Positions 12,200 through 23,473 of a stretch of DNA of 64,000 nucleotides are shown here, piece by piece (position 1 is the stretch's first letter; each line of letters opens with the position of its first letter). Origin of the DNA: Tachypleus tridentatus. Taxonomy: Eukaryota > Arthropoda > Merostomata > Xiphosura > Limulidae. A model generated the notes under the pieces. The model saw nothing but the letters and a program-made list of their open reading frames with translations. It was not told the DNA's origin and searched no databases. Made by a program: the position numbers and the translations under genes. Location of the stretch: contig NC_134827.1 of assembly GCF_004210375.1 (NCBI RefSeq), positions 101,231,285-101,295,284 of the forward strand. Direction: 5' to 3'.

Positions 12200-15050
12200 T
12201 GGCTAAAGATAATTACACACTAACAATAAACGTGGCTACTCTACTTAATCACACTAAAGATAACTAACAATAAACGTGGCTTCTCTACTTGATCACACTA
12301 AAGATAACTAACAATAAACGTGGCTACTCTACTTGATCACACTAAAGATAACTAACAATAAACGTGGCTACTCTAATTAATCACACTAAAGATAACTAAC
12401 AATAAACGTGGCTACTCTACTTAATCACACTAAAGATAACTAACAATAAACGTGGCTACTCTACTTGATCACACTAAAGATAACTAACAATAAACGTGGC
12501 TACTCTACTTAATCACACTAAAGATAACTAACAATAAACGTGGCTACTCTAATTAATCACACTAAAGATAACTAACAATAAACGTGGCTACTCTACTTAA
12601 TCACACTAAAGATAACTAACAATAAACGTGGCTACTATACTTGATCACACTAAAGATAACTAACAATAAACGTGGCTACTCTACTTAATCACACTAAAGA
12701 TAACTAACAATAAACGTGGCTACTCTACTTGATCACACTAAAGATAACTAACAATAAACGTGGCTACTCTACTTAATCACACTAAAGTAACTAACAATAA
12801 ACGTGGCTACTCTAATTAATCACACTAAAGATAACTAACAATAAACGTGGCTACTCTACTTAATCACACTAAAGATAACTAACAATAAACGTGGCTACTC
12901 TACTTGATCACACTAAAGATAACTAACAATAAACGTGGCTACTCTACTTAATCACACTAAAGATAACTAACAATAAACGTGGCTACTCTAATTAATCACA
13001 CTAAAGATAACTAACAATAAACGTGGCTACTGTACTTGATCACACAAAAGATAACTAACAATAAACGTGGCTACTCTACTTAATCACACAAAAGATAACT
13101 AACAATAAACGTGGCTACTCTACTTAATCACACAAAAGATAACTAACAATAAACGTGGCTACTCTACTTAATCACACAAAAGATAACTAACAATAAACGT
13201 GGCTACTCTACTTGATCACACTAAAGATAACTAACAATAAACGTGGCTACTCTACTTAATCACACAAAAGATAACTAACAATAAACGTGGCTACTCTACT
13301 TAATCACACTAAAGATAACTAACAATAAACGTGGCTACTCTACTTAATCACACTAAAGATAACTAACAATAAACGTGGCTACTATACTTGATCACACTAA
13401 AGATAACTAACAATAAACGTGGCTACTCTACTTAATCACACTAAAGATAACTAACAATAAACGTGGCTACTCTACTTAATCACACAAAAGATAACTAACA
13501 ATAAACGTGGCTACTCTACTTGATCACACTAAAGATAACTAACAATAAACGTGGCTACTCTACTTAATCACACTAAAGATAACTAACAATAAACGTGGCT
13601 ACTATACTTGATCACACTAAAGATAACTAACAATAAACGTGGCTACTCTACTTAATCACACTAAAGATAACTAACAATAAACGTGGCTACTCTAATTAAT
13701 CACACTAAAGATAACTAACAATAAACGTGGCTACTCTACTTAATCACACTAAAGATAACTAACAATAAACGTGGCTACTCTACTTGATCACACTAAAGAT
13801 AACTAACAATAAACGTGGCTACTCTACTTGATCACACTAAAGATAACTAACAATAAACGTGGCTACTCTACTTAATCACACTAAAGATAACTAACAATAA
13901 ACGTGGCTACTCTACTTAATCACACTAAAGATAACTAACAATAAACGTGGCTACTCTAATTAATCACACTAAAGATAACTAACAATAAACGTGGCTACTC
14001 TACTTAATCACACTAAAGATAACTAACAATAAACGTGGCTACTCTACTTGATCACACTAAAGATAACTAACAATAAACGTGGCTACTCTACTTGATCACA
14101 CTAAAGATAACTAACAATAAACGTGGCTACTCTACTTGATCACACTAAAGATAACTAACAATAAACGTGGCTACTCTAATTAATCACACTAAAGATAACT
14201 AACAATAAACGTGGCTACTCTACTTAATCACACTAAAGATAACTAACAATAAACGTGGCTACTCTAATTAATCACACTAAAGATAACTAACAATAAACGT
14301 GGCTACTCTACTTAATCACACTAAAGATAACTAACAATAAACGTGGCTACTCTACTTAATCACACAAAAGATAACTAACAATAAACGTGGCTACTCTACT
14401 AAATCATACTAAAGATAACTAACAATAAACGTGGCTACTCTACTTGATCACACTAAAGATAACTAACAATAAACGTGGCTACTCTACTTGATCACACTAA
14501 CGATAACTAACAATAAACGTGGCTACTCTACTTGATCACACTAACGATAACTAACAATAAACGTGGCTACTCTACTTGATCACACTAAAGATAACTAACA
14601 ATAAACGTGGCTACTCTGCTTGATCACACTAAAGATAACTAACAATAAACGTGGCTACTCTACTTAATCACACTAAAGATAACTAACAATAAACGTGGCT
14701 ACTCTACTAAATCACACTAAAGATAACTAACAATAAACGTGGCTACTCTACTTAATCACACTAAAGATAACTAACAATAAACGTGGCTACTCTACTTAAT
14801 CACACTAAAGACAACTAACAATAAACGTGGCTACTATACTTAATCACACTAAAAATAACTAACAATAAACGTGGCTACCCTACTTAATCACATTAAAGAT
14901 AACTAACAATAAACGTGGCTACTATACTTAATCACACTAAAGATAACTAACAATAAACGTGGCTACTATACTTGATCACACTAAAGATAACTAACAATAA
15001 ACGTGGCTACTCTACTTGATCACATTAAAGATAATTACATACTAACAATA
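12200..15050. repeat. 44-bp minisatellite, about 64 copies
   Basis: Very regular tandem array with a 44-bp period. The unit is CACACTAAAGATAACTAACA followed by ATAAACGTGGCTACTCTACTTAAT. Most variation is in the last seven bases (ACTTAAT, ACTTGAT, AATTAAT, ACTAAAT), and these subtypes recur in runs. The first and last units carry a longer AATTACAYACTAAC variant not seen inside the array. No coding signal. Confidence 0.97.
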
Positions 15051-15074
15051 AACAGATGTAAACATTTGCTCTTA

Positions 15075-15715
15075 CATTGATGATAAAACATCTGTCAGAG
15101 ACCCTAATTCAACGTTTTCTCTGAAAAGCCACTTCACCCGTACATCTAAATGTTAAGTTCATTATATGTAACAACTGTGACCAAATCTACACAGGAGTCA
15201 ACCCAATGCTCGCTGAACGTACTCTAGAACACTTACGTAGTGTCTTGATTAAATATCCAGATAGCTCAGTAGTTCAGCACTTGAACACAACTGATCATTG
15301 TCTTGAGCGCTTTAAAGTACGTGTCTTACGTCATACCCCATCTAACACCAATAAAAAAATCGCTATCTAAAAACAGATAATTTTAATTGGTTTAAGTCCT
15401 TTGTGTATAAACGAACGGTTCAGTTTTTATAATGTTTTTAAATATCCTTCCTTTATTATATTAAAATGTTCATGTTATTTTATCTCTTTTATGTCACGTT
15501 GTTATATTTTTATAATAATGTTCAGTACTGTTTTTAAACCACATTAAAGTGTATAATATTCACAGTTCTTTCTCATATTAAATTCCGTATTGTTTCATTT
15601 CAAGACGTACCTTTAACTGTTTTTAACCGATTGTCTTGTTCTAACTTCAAAAATAGCTTTTGTTCGAAACGTCACCAAGTTAATTAATTATTCGATGGTT
15701 TTACAACGCGATTTA
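15075..15715 (+). pseudogene. Penelope-like element relic, GIY-YIG end (different family)
   Basis: The plus strand near 15165-15370 can be read as CNNCDQIYTGVNPMLAERTL followed by EHLRSVL and then a conserved-looking C-terminal stretch ending in a stop near 15370. The C-x2-C-x2-Y-x-G spacing and downstream R-x3-EH match the GIY-YIG endonuclease region of Penelope-like retroelements. No reverse transcriptase remains. About 290 bp further on, TTTGTTCGAAACGTCACC resembles the GAAAC half of a PLE ribozyme. Identification rests on motif spacing, so the family is tentative. Confidence 0.55.
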
Positions 15716-15940
15716 AAAAAAAAAACAACTAATTTCACAACATACATGTGTGTGTTTATATATACGAGAATTTCTAAATAAAATACTTTTGTTTAATGTA
15801 AAAAATAGTCCGTAGTAGTTGTGCACAATTACCGCGATTTTAAACACTCTAGTTTCTGATGAAAGACAATTTACACCATTTTATTTACGATTTTGAATTA
15901 TCAAAACTTTCGGTACGCATCTGAATGAAGACCTTATTTC

Positions 15941-16176
15941 CAGGGTGTTCGGAAAGTCACTGTACACTTATATATTTATTGCGATGTGGAACAGGTGTAT
16001 CTGGGATTTTTCAGCAAGTCGCTTTTCCCACCACATCTGTGTGTCTACCACCTTCTCAGAATACGTGTTCGACGAGCCATACACGTTGTTCAGTTGTTAA
16101 AACCATATTGGGATCAAAATCTGAAATATAATAGCATATGATTACAAAACCGCACAGTGACTTTCCGAACACCCTG
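15941..16176. mobile_element. 236-bp TIR element (non-autonomous DNA transposon)
   Basis: The ends are perfect 23-bp terminal inverted repeats starting CAGGGTGTTCGGAAAGTC (left 15941, right ending 16176). The interior is 190 bp of non-coding sequence. I see no clear target site duplication. The size and structure fit a MITE or internally deleted cut-and-paste transposon, possibly of the Tc1/mariner group. A 68-codon open frame across it is not a transposase. Confidence 0.8.
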
Positions 16177-16216
16177 TATAACAACGAATTAATGAGGAAA
16201 ATTTTGTTTGTTTGTT

Positions 16217-16334
16217 GTCGAGCACAGCGGTAAGTCTACGGATTTACAACGCTAAAATCGGGAGTTCGATTCTCCTCGGTGGACTCAGCAGATAGCTCGA
16301 TGTGGCTTTGTTATATGAAAACACACACAAGCTT
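16217..16334 (+). mobile_element. SINE family C (tRNA-derived)
   Basis: Head GAGCACAGCGGTAAGTCTAC with B box GAGTTCGATTCTCC, then GGACTCAGCAGATAGCTCGA and TGTGGCTTTGTTATATGAAA ending in an (AC)n tail. An inverted copy lies at 23616-23732. The AGATAGC...GTGGCTTTG part resembles the tail of families A and B. Confidence 0.75.
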
Positions 16335-17981
16335 TTGAATGGAAGCCATTAACATGTTGCTCTTTGTATGTTTTCATGGAAGCCATTAACATGTTGCTTT
16401 TTGTATGTTGTATGTTTTCAGCCACTTAAAGGTTTGGCATATTTCTAAGTGGAAATAATTTATATTTCGAGATTTCCAATGATTTTGAGCCACTCAAAAG
16501 TTTTGCACATTTCTGAGCAGAATTAATTTTCACATATGTTTCTACGTCGTTGATTCTTGTGAAGTTTCGGAACTTTTCTGAGTAGAAACATTTCCACAGT
16601 AACATTGTGTCTCTTTTTAGAGCCATCCAAGACCTTAGCGATCGTCTGTTATTATGTGTTAAGTGCCAGATCAGTGCGTGTGTGTGTGTGTATGTGGTTG
16701 TTTATTTGTTTGTAATCCTTCCTGATATTCAGCACAAACGTGTGGTAAATACAATATGGTTTCTTTGTTAAACTAAAACTACGATTTAGAGAATCCACGA
16801 ACATGTAAGTAAACGTAATAAAATATAATAAACTTATATCTTCAGGGAAACTCTGGCACAATCAGATGTATAACCTTCTCTATGGTTATGTTTGTAACGT
16901 AAAGTATTTACTTTTTATCAGTAAAGTAAGAAATGGTCAGCACTTTATAAGGTTCGGCCCTATAAATTTCATTTAGGAATTGTAAAATAAAACACGATAT
17001 AAATAGAGATAAGACTCGTGTTTCATACAATTACGTGTGTCACATCGCGTGTTATGATAAGAAAACGAGTCAATAACTCCCATATCTGCGTCGTTTCAAC
17101 AGAATAACACCCCTCCCGAGTTTTGATTCGTTCCTAACGGTTGTTAATCGTTCCCATAATTCCCGTGTGAGCGGAAACAATAAAAATGTGTGTCAGGCTC
17201 GAATCGTTCATCAGTTGTTGATGATTTTACTATGTCAGATTTTAATGTAATATTTACGATTTCTCTGATATAGTTATTATGAATAGTATCACTTGTAGGT
17301 TAGAAAGTAGGTGTTCAACCCTTCGATAGAACCATCTCAAACCTTGGTGCGAGTTTTCTACATGCAACATTTTCGGCCGAAAACCCAATAATACTTTACG
17401 AGACGCAGCCAATATCAAGAGACTTAAGAGAGTCCAACCTTTATCGACTAAGCTAAAAATGTAAAATAATCATCCAGGGTATAGCGAGAGTAACAATAAG
17501 AAACTGAGTTTGTCATTACTTACATAATAAATTAAAGAGTTCTTTCTTTCCAAATCTAAATATCTTACAAACATGCGTTCGAGGAGTTTCTCTTATTTGT
17601 CATTTTAATTTTAACAACTTTTTTTAGAGCCATCTGTAATTCAAAATGCTTTCTGACACTTTTCATATTATTAACAGCATTCAGTTGCGCTTTCCTAGAA
17701 TAGATCACACAAGGTAAGTATGTCTTTAAAACCAGAAACTCTTATCTCAAGTCATCGGAACAACAGAACATTTCATTTTCCGTAGCTTAGAAACTTCATC
17801 CATCGGAGCATGCGCAGAATCATGCTCTATCAATTCATTATGACAACCAGTCCCTATTTGTCACCCAGTATCAATAAATATCATTATAATTTCTTAAAAG
17901 GCAAATGCTACTTTGTAAATTAATTCACGCAAAAATTTGCTATTAATGTTAAGAATAATAAAAGTAGTGAAACACCTGTTG
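16335..17981. other. low-complexity and unique sequence
   Basis: A short direct repeat, AGCCATTAACATGTTGCT, occurs at about 16344 and 16381. Near 16425-16600 there are three weak repeats sharing TTTCTGAGYRGAA-like cores. A (TG)n run lies near 16677. The remainder looks unique. No exon or RNA gene was found. Confidence 0.5.
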
Positions 17982-18170
17982 AGGCCCTGGCATGGCCAGG
18001 TGGTTAAGGCACTCGACTCGCAATCTGAATATCGCGGGTTCCAATCCCGTCACACCAAACATGGTTGCCCTTTCACCCTTGGGAACGTTATAATGTTACT
18101 ATCAATCCCACTATTCGTTAGTAAAAGATTAGCCCAAGAGTTGGCTATATGTACTAGCCCTCATGTAGCT
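17982..18170 (+). mobile_element. SINE family A, internally deleted
   Basis: Head GGCCCTGGCATGGCCAGGTG and B box GGGTTCCAATCCC are present. The body then breaks off after GAGTTGGC and jumps to the tail CTAGCCCTCATGTAGCT, losing roughly 80 bp compared with the copy at 18702. It is immediately followed by a segment that recurs after that second SINE. Confidence 0.88.
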
Positions 18171-18171
18171 T

Positions 18172-18305
18172 ATAACGTCTCTGACGCAACACCAAAACAA
18201 AAACATTTTGAACTTGTCACTTTTTATCCATTGGTTCCAACAGCAATAAATTTAGGAAATATTAAATTAAAAAAAAGTCGTAGAATTCAAATGAATGACA
18301 GGCTT
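18172..18305. repeat. 134-bp duplicated segment, copy 1
   Basis: Matches 18992-19125 at about 95 per cent by eye (shared AACGTCTCTGACGCAACACC, GTAGAATTCAAATGAATGAC). Each copy lies downstream of a family A SINE, so a larger SINE-plus-flank unit seems to have been duplicated and then altered. A 143-codon open frame across the SINE and this copy is not a recognisable gene. Confidence 0.85.
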
Positions 18306-18701
18306 TTTAATTTTGAAATCTTCGCATCACAAACTTCTACAAACAGAAGTAAAAAAATCCATTTCTAATCAATAAAACAAGTAATAAAGCTGTCAATCAA
18401 AATGGGCACTCTGACAATTCCAATTAAGGGAATCGGTTGTTGTTGGGTTTTTCTGTTTATTTTTTCTCTCAATAGTAGTGGCTTTTTAAAAATACTGACT
18501 AATCCATTTGGAAAGTTATGGTTGTCGAAAACATAATGGAAAACGTGTATTATCCTTGTTGTCGATTTTTCTGTTACAAAATAAATGAATCTTCTCTAGT
18601 TTGGTAATTATAAAGTATTCCATCTTAGGACGAGTTATTGGTGAAAGAAAAAAAATCAAATCTAAGAGAAATTTGTCATTTATATAAGCGAGTACGTTTA
18701 C

Positions 18702-18974
18702 GGCCCGGCATGATCAGGTGGTTAAGGCACTCGACTCGTAATCTGAGGGTCGTAGGTTCGGATTCCCGTCACACCAAACATGCTCGCCTTTTCAGCCGTC
18801 GGAGCCTTATAATGTGACGGTCAAATCCACTATTCGTTGGTAAAAGAGTAGCCCATGAGTTGGCGGTGGGTGGTGATGACTAGCTGTCTTCTCTGTAGTG
18901 TGTCCCTGCCTAATTAGGGACGGCTAGCACAGATAGCCCTCGTGTAGCTTTGCGCGAAATTAAAATAACAAACA
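18702..18974 (+). mobile_element. SINE family A, nearly full length
   Basis: Head GGCCCGGCATGATCAGGTGG, anticodon-like region CTCGACTCGTAATCTGAG, B-box variant GTTCGGATTC, full body and tail CGTGTAGCTTTGCGCGAAAT, ending in an A-rich run. One of the most complete copies in the window. Confidence 0.94.
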
Positions 18975-18991
18975 ATTTTCACACCTACGAA

Positions 18992-19125
18992 GATAACGTC
19001 TCTGACGCAACACCAAAAAAAAACATTTTGAAGTTGTCACTTTTTATCTATTGATTCCAACAGCAATAAATTTAGAAAATATTGAATTAAAAAAAAGTCG
19101 TAGAATTCAAATGAATGACAGGCTG
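18992..19125. repeat. 134-bp duplicated segment, copy 2
   Basis: Second copy of the segment at 18172-18305, downstream of a more complete SINE. Its last four bases (GGCT) are also the first bases of the following 31-bp minisatellite. Confidence 0.85.
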
Positions 19126-19335
19126 TACTGCACTAAACACTGGTTCATGTAGGCTGTACTACACTAAACACTGGTTCATGTAGGCTGTACTACACTAAAC
19201 ACTGGTTCATGTAGGCTGTACTGCACTAAACACTGGTTCATGTAGGCTTTACTACACTAAACACTGGTTCATGTAGGCTGTACTGCACTAAACACTGGTT
19301 CATGTAGGCTGTACTACACTAAACACTGGTTCATG
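19121..19335. repeat. 31-bp minisatellite, seven copies
   Basis: Seven head-to-tail copies of GGCTGTACTRCACTAAACAC followed by TGGTTCATGTA, almost identical to each other, so probably a young expansion. The array starts exactly at the end of the duplicated segment and is absent after the first copy of that segment. Confidence 0.95.
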
Positions 19336-19399
19336 TTTCTTGAGAATTTGAGAGATGAAGCTGAACCAACTTAGAAACCGAAACTCATAATCTCTAAGA

Positions 19400-19672
19400 C
19401 TCGACATGTTCAGGTCATTAGGACTTTCGACTCGTAATCTTAACGTCGTGTGTCCGAATTCCCCGTCACACCAAACATGTTCGCCCTTTCAGCTGTGAGG
19501 GAGTTATTAGATTACAGTCAATTCCACTAATTGGTTGGTAAAAGAGTAGCCCAACAGTTGGCGGTGGGTTATAAAGACTAGCTGTCCTCCCTCTAGTCTT
19601 ACACTGCTAAATTTGTGAAGGCCAGCGCAGATACTCCCCGGTAGAGCTTTGCGCGAAATTCAAAAACAAACA
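19400..19672 (+). mobile_element. SINE family A, diverged
   Basis: Recognised by CTCGACATGTTCAGGTCATT, TCGACTCGTAATCT, ACCAAACATGTTCGCCCTTT, AGAGTAGCCCAACAGTTGGC and the tail GCTTTGCGCGAAATTC with an (A)nC tail. The B box is damaged (GTGTGTCCGAATTCC). Confidence 0.9.
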
Positions 19673-20392
19673 ATCATAATCCCTCAATTTTTTAATGAAA
19701 ATAAATTTCTAAATGTATATTACAAATTTACAGATTTAAAAGTTTCTGAGACAAATTTTTTAAATTTCGACTGGATTACGAATCGGATGAAGACCCCTTA
19801 GGTCCCATAGGGAAGTGGGTTCATGAGAAAAGCTCGAGTGGGTGTAATTGTAGGGGTCGTGTGGATTATTATTATAACCAATAGGCTCTTGTAGATAATT
19901 TGTTCTCATAAAAAGGCTATTTATAGCGATTACTATGTGATAAACGTAAAATTTTTAACCACCTTCTATACAAAACGGCGAGAAATTATGTTCATTGTTT
20001 TAAAATAAAATTGAAAAATAATAGGATCGCTAGAGTTAAAAAAGAAAGAAAACCGGGTGGTTAATCTACTGTGAAGAAGATAACAACTATCACGTGCTAC
20101 ATATGGAATCAGTGGTGTAACTGGAGTAACTTTAGATTAATAACAGTGATTGTATAGAAACTTAAGAGGCAGGTTATACAGTTGAATAGATCGACACTTC
20201 TGGATCAGTTGATGTGTGGACAACTTCTCGGTCCACTTCCGTTTATGTTTCATCAATTCTGATTAGATGGAAGTTTATCGTAGCTTCATATAATCACAGG
20301 TTCACCATACAGATTGTTCCATTTCAACAATTTCTGAAAGAAACTTTAACATTTTTCTTGGCGCCCTCTGTAATTTAAATACTTTTTTTAAA
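19673..20392. other. no recognisable feature
   Basis: AT-rich unique-looking sequence. I found no splice-bordered open frame, RNA gene or repeat. Confidence 0.5.
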
Positions 20393-20669
20393 TTTGTTTG
20401 TTTTTTGGAATTTCGCACAAAGCTACTCGAGGGCTATCTGTGCTAGCCGTCCCTAATTTAGCAGTGTAAGACTAGAGGGAAGGCAGCTAGTCATCACCAC
20501 CCACCGCCAACTCTTGGGCTACTCTTTTACCAACGAATAGTGGGATTGACCGTCACATTATACACCCCCACGGCTGGGGTGGGCGAGCATGTTTAGCGCG
20601 ACGCGGGCTCGAACCCGCGACCCTCGGATTACGAGTCGCACGCCTTACGCGCTTGGCCATGCCAGGCCA
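20393..20669 (-). mobile_element. SINE family A, minus strand, full length
   Basis: Complete copy: the plus strand reads GGAATTTCGCACAAAGCTAC, then the reversed body (CATCACCACCCACCGCCAAC), then the reversed B box GCTCGAACCCGCGACCC and reversed A box GCTTGGCCATGCCAGGCC. The 76-codon open frame over its head end (SATRARTRDPRIT) is a common by-product of the tRNA-like head. Confidence 0.95.
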
Positions 20670-21231
20670 TTTTTAAATTGGAAAGTCAAACTATTTACAT
20701 CTTCCATACAAAATGTCTTAAGAAAAAAAAAAGAAACAACTCATTTTGAGCAGTCACAGTCTGAAATACGTCAAGTCACGTGCTCTGTCTGCTTACACCA
20801 GACAAGGATTTGTCGATAACATTGACTCTTTCAAATTAAATATATTCCAGAAACTATATACCGAAACAGACAACCGACGTCAACGTTCAATAAAAAAGAA
20901 TAAAAAAATGGGTAATTCAGAGAAATTCGTCCTATCGTGTTCGTCCACTTGGATCGAATAAACAAGGTACACGACAACAAGACGGAATCATCTACCTCGT
21001 CTTTTGAACTTCTAACTCGATTGGTGAAAGAGAAAGAAATCGCATTTTATTTAAATACGAAAAATAATTAACTTAATAAAATAAAATAACAATATTTTAA
21101 ATCAGTTGTTTCAAAAGTGTGACTTCTACAGGCTCACACAAATTATACGTGATGGTATCAGACATACACTCGTGTGCAAAAAATGGAACATTTTAAAACC
21201 GTATTTTTAATAACAAATAAAGGTGTGTGTA
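20670..21231. other. no recognisable feature
   Basis: AT-rich sequence between a SINE and the Penelope-like element. The 71-codon open frame here shows no motif I recognise. Confidence 0.45.
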
Positions 21232-21284
21232 ATATATATGCAAAAGCGGCTCGTTTGGGTTGAGAAAATATTTTACATAGAAGA

Positions 21285-21326
21285 GCGAACAACGTTTCGA
21301 CCTTCTTCGGTCATCGTCAGGTTCAC
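21285..21326 (-). ncRNA. hammerhead ribozyme of Penelope-like element
   Basis: Read on the minus strand: stem I GTGAAC, core CTGACGA (fits CUGANGA), stem II GACC-GAAGAA-GGTC, core GAAA, then CGTT and stem I partner GTTCGC. Stem I forms six pairs including one G-U, and stem II forms four. Helix III reduces to the self-complementary ACGT. Minimal hammerheads of this kind are known in Penelope-like elements, and such short helix III forms elsewhere can work as dimers. The predicted cleavage triplet is GUU. Confidence 0.75.
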
Positions 21327-21447
21327 AAAGAAAGAGGTAACTGACCGGAAGCTGACCACATGTTTGGAAGGGGTTGTGTAACTGAGTGTCGGAATGTAGA
21401 GGGCGGTGTTAGATGTTTGAATATAAAATTTTATTTATTTTATTATA

Positions 21448-21745
21448 TTAATATAGGTATAAAGGCGTTCCTTTATATTGGTTTATTTTGGGTTTAAATT
21501 GTTGTATAAGTAAGGCTTCTTTAATTTTGCGTTTGTTTATGTTTGTTTCTTTATTTAGTATTTGAGTGTTTTCTATGGTTATGTTGTGTTTATTTGACTT
21601 GCAGTGTTCGAAAACGTGTGAAGGTGACTTTCTATGTTCTTTGAATCTGGTTTCCATTTTTCTACTTGTTTCTTCAATATAGAAGTCGTGGCAGTTATCA
21701 CATTGTATTTTATAAATAATGTTGGTGTGGTGTTTGTCAGTGGAG
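21448..21745 (-). pseudogene. PLE1 GIY-YIG endonuclease region, frameshifted from RT
   Basis: The minus strand encodes the C-terminal endonuclease of the Penelope-like element. From 21657 downward it reads METRFKEHRKSPSHVFEHCK, the R-x3-EH part of a GIY-YIG domain, and ends in a stop near 21448. The upstream part (KNYTDKHHTN, IIYKIQCDNC, FYIEET) lies between 21745 and 21660. In this copy the expected FYIGET reads FYIEET, losing the conserved glycine. A one-base insertion near 21747-21755 breaks the frame relative to the RT. Confidence 0.85.
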
Positions 21746-21748
21746 TTT

Positions 21749-22979
21749 TTACATTAGTACAGACCTCAGTTTTGTGCCGGGTTTTTGAATAAATTTGGTA
21801 TCAACTGGAATGTCATATTTTGTTACTAATTTTTGCCAAATGTTGGTTATTTGTTTGCTGATGTCAGGAATATATGGTATACAGCAGTATATGGTTTCGT
21901 GGTTTTTTGATTCGTGAGCTGTATTTACTTTAGTTGGTTGATTTTGCTTTCTGTCTAGGTGTGTGCGTATAATGTTTTCTACGGTTTGTGGAGGAAACTT
22001 ATTGATGTTGGTGAAGTATTGTTTTATTTTGTCTAATTCATCGTTAATTTTATCTGGTGAGCATAGTTTTATGGCTGTGTTTATTTGGTTTCTTAGTATG
22101 TTGAGTTTTTGTTTTGTTTCATGTGCTGAGTCCCAAGGAATGTATAGTCCAGTATGGGTGATTTTTCGGTGGATTTCTGTTTGAAATTGTGTATCAGTTT
22201 TTGTAATTTTGAGGTTAAGAAATGATATTTGATTGTTTTCTTCCTGTTTACATGTGAAGTTGATGTTGGGATGTATAGAGTTAATGTGATTGAAAAAATT
22301 AAGTATGTGTTCTGTAGATTTGAATCCCGCAACCGTGTCATCTACATATCTGTACCAGTATAGTGGTGGATGTAATGCTGTGTTAATTGCTTGTGTTTCA
22401 ACTTGTGTCATAAAAATATTGGCTAGAACTGGTGATACTGGGTTGCCCATGCTTAGGCCATTTGTTTGTATATAGTTTTGGTTGTTGAACATGAAGTTTG
22501 TCTTTATCGTGGTGAATTCTATGAGGGTTGCTAACTGGTTACTGGGAATTTTTATAGTTGGGTTAGGGTCTCGGATATAGAGTTCTAAGGCTATCTTGCA
22601 GGCTTCAGTAGTTGGAACTTCTGTAAAGAGGGATATAACATCGAAACTGGCCATTAAGGCTTTATGATTAAGTTGATTTAGATTAGACTTGAAATTAAAA
22701 GAGTCTTTGATGAATGAGCTGGCTGATGTTACATATTTGGAGAATGCCCATGCTATGTATTTACCAAGATTGTAATTAAACGATTCATATGTGGACATTA
22801 TTGGTCGTAATGGACAATCTGGTTTATGAGGTTTGGGGATGCCGTATATTTGCGGTGTGCGTGAGTCGGTTTTACGTAGGTAGGAATAAAGTGTTTGTGA
22901 AATTGTGTTGGTTTTTTCATTTGTAGTAGTAATTTGTTCAGTTGTGTCTCGTGTGTCTTTGTTGGATTTGTGTTTATTT
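21749..22979 (-). pseudogene. PLE1 reverse transcriptase, 5' truncated
   Basis: The minus-strand frame is open from the inversion point near 22979 to a stop at 21749. Before the first Met at 22798 it already reads PQIYGIPKPHKPDCPLRPIM, a reverse transcriptase block. It continues with FDVISLFTEVP, LSMGNPVSPVLANIFM and the catalytic YRYVDD (the Y-x-DD block), then FLNLKI. These blocks in this order, followed by a GIY-YIG domain, identify a Penelope-type element. The N-terminus is missing, and the frame ends early because of a one-base insertion compared with the plus-strand arm (LRSVLM-stop here, LRSILCKNYT there). Confidence 0.92.
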
Positions 22980-22982
22980 GTT

Positions 22983-23340
22983 ATATGACATTCCAGTTAA
23001 TACCAAATTTATTCAAAAACCCGGCACAAAACTAAGGTCTATACTATGTAAAAACTACACTGACAAACACCACACCAACATTATTTATAAAATACAATGT
23101 GATAACTTCAACGACTTCTATATTGGAGAAACAAGTAGAAAAATGGAAACCAGATTCAAAGAACATAGAAAGTCACCTTCACACGTTTTGGAACACTGCA
23201 AGTCAAATAAACACAACATAACCATAGAAAACACTCAAATACTAAATAAAGAAATAAACATAAAAAACGCAAAATTAAAGAAGCCTTACTTATACAACAA
23301 CTTGAACCCAAAATAAACCAATATAAAGGAACGCCTTTAT
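22983..23340 (+). pseudogene. PLE1 GIY-YIG endonuclease, inverted partial copy
   Basis: Plus-strand partial copy beginning at YDIPVNTKFIQKPGTKLRSI and continuing without the frameshift seen in the minus copy. It carries NIIYKIQCDN, FYIGETSRKMETRFKEHRK and KPYLYNNLNPK before a stop at 23316. FYIGET and R-x3-EH are the expected GIY-YIG elements and the conserved glycine is intact. The reverse transcriptase is absent. Its start coincides with the inversion breakpoint. Confidence 0.88.
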
Positions 23341-23473
23341 ACCTATATTAATATAATAAAATAAATAAAATTATATATTCAAACATCTAACACCGCCCTC
23401 TACATTCTGACACTCAGTTACACAACCCCCTTTCAAACATGTGGTCAGCTTCCGGTCAGTTACCTCTTTCTTT

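Noticed and set aside
18034-18060. functional tRNA genes at the many tRNA-like heads with A and B boxes
   Set aside because: Each is followed by the same SINE body and tail, and acceptor-stem pairing is poor. They are SINE heads.
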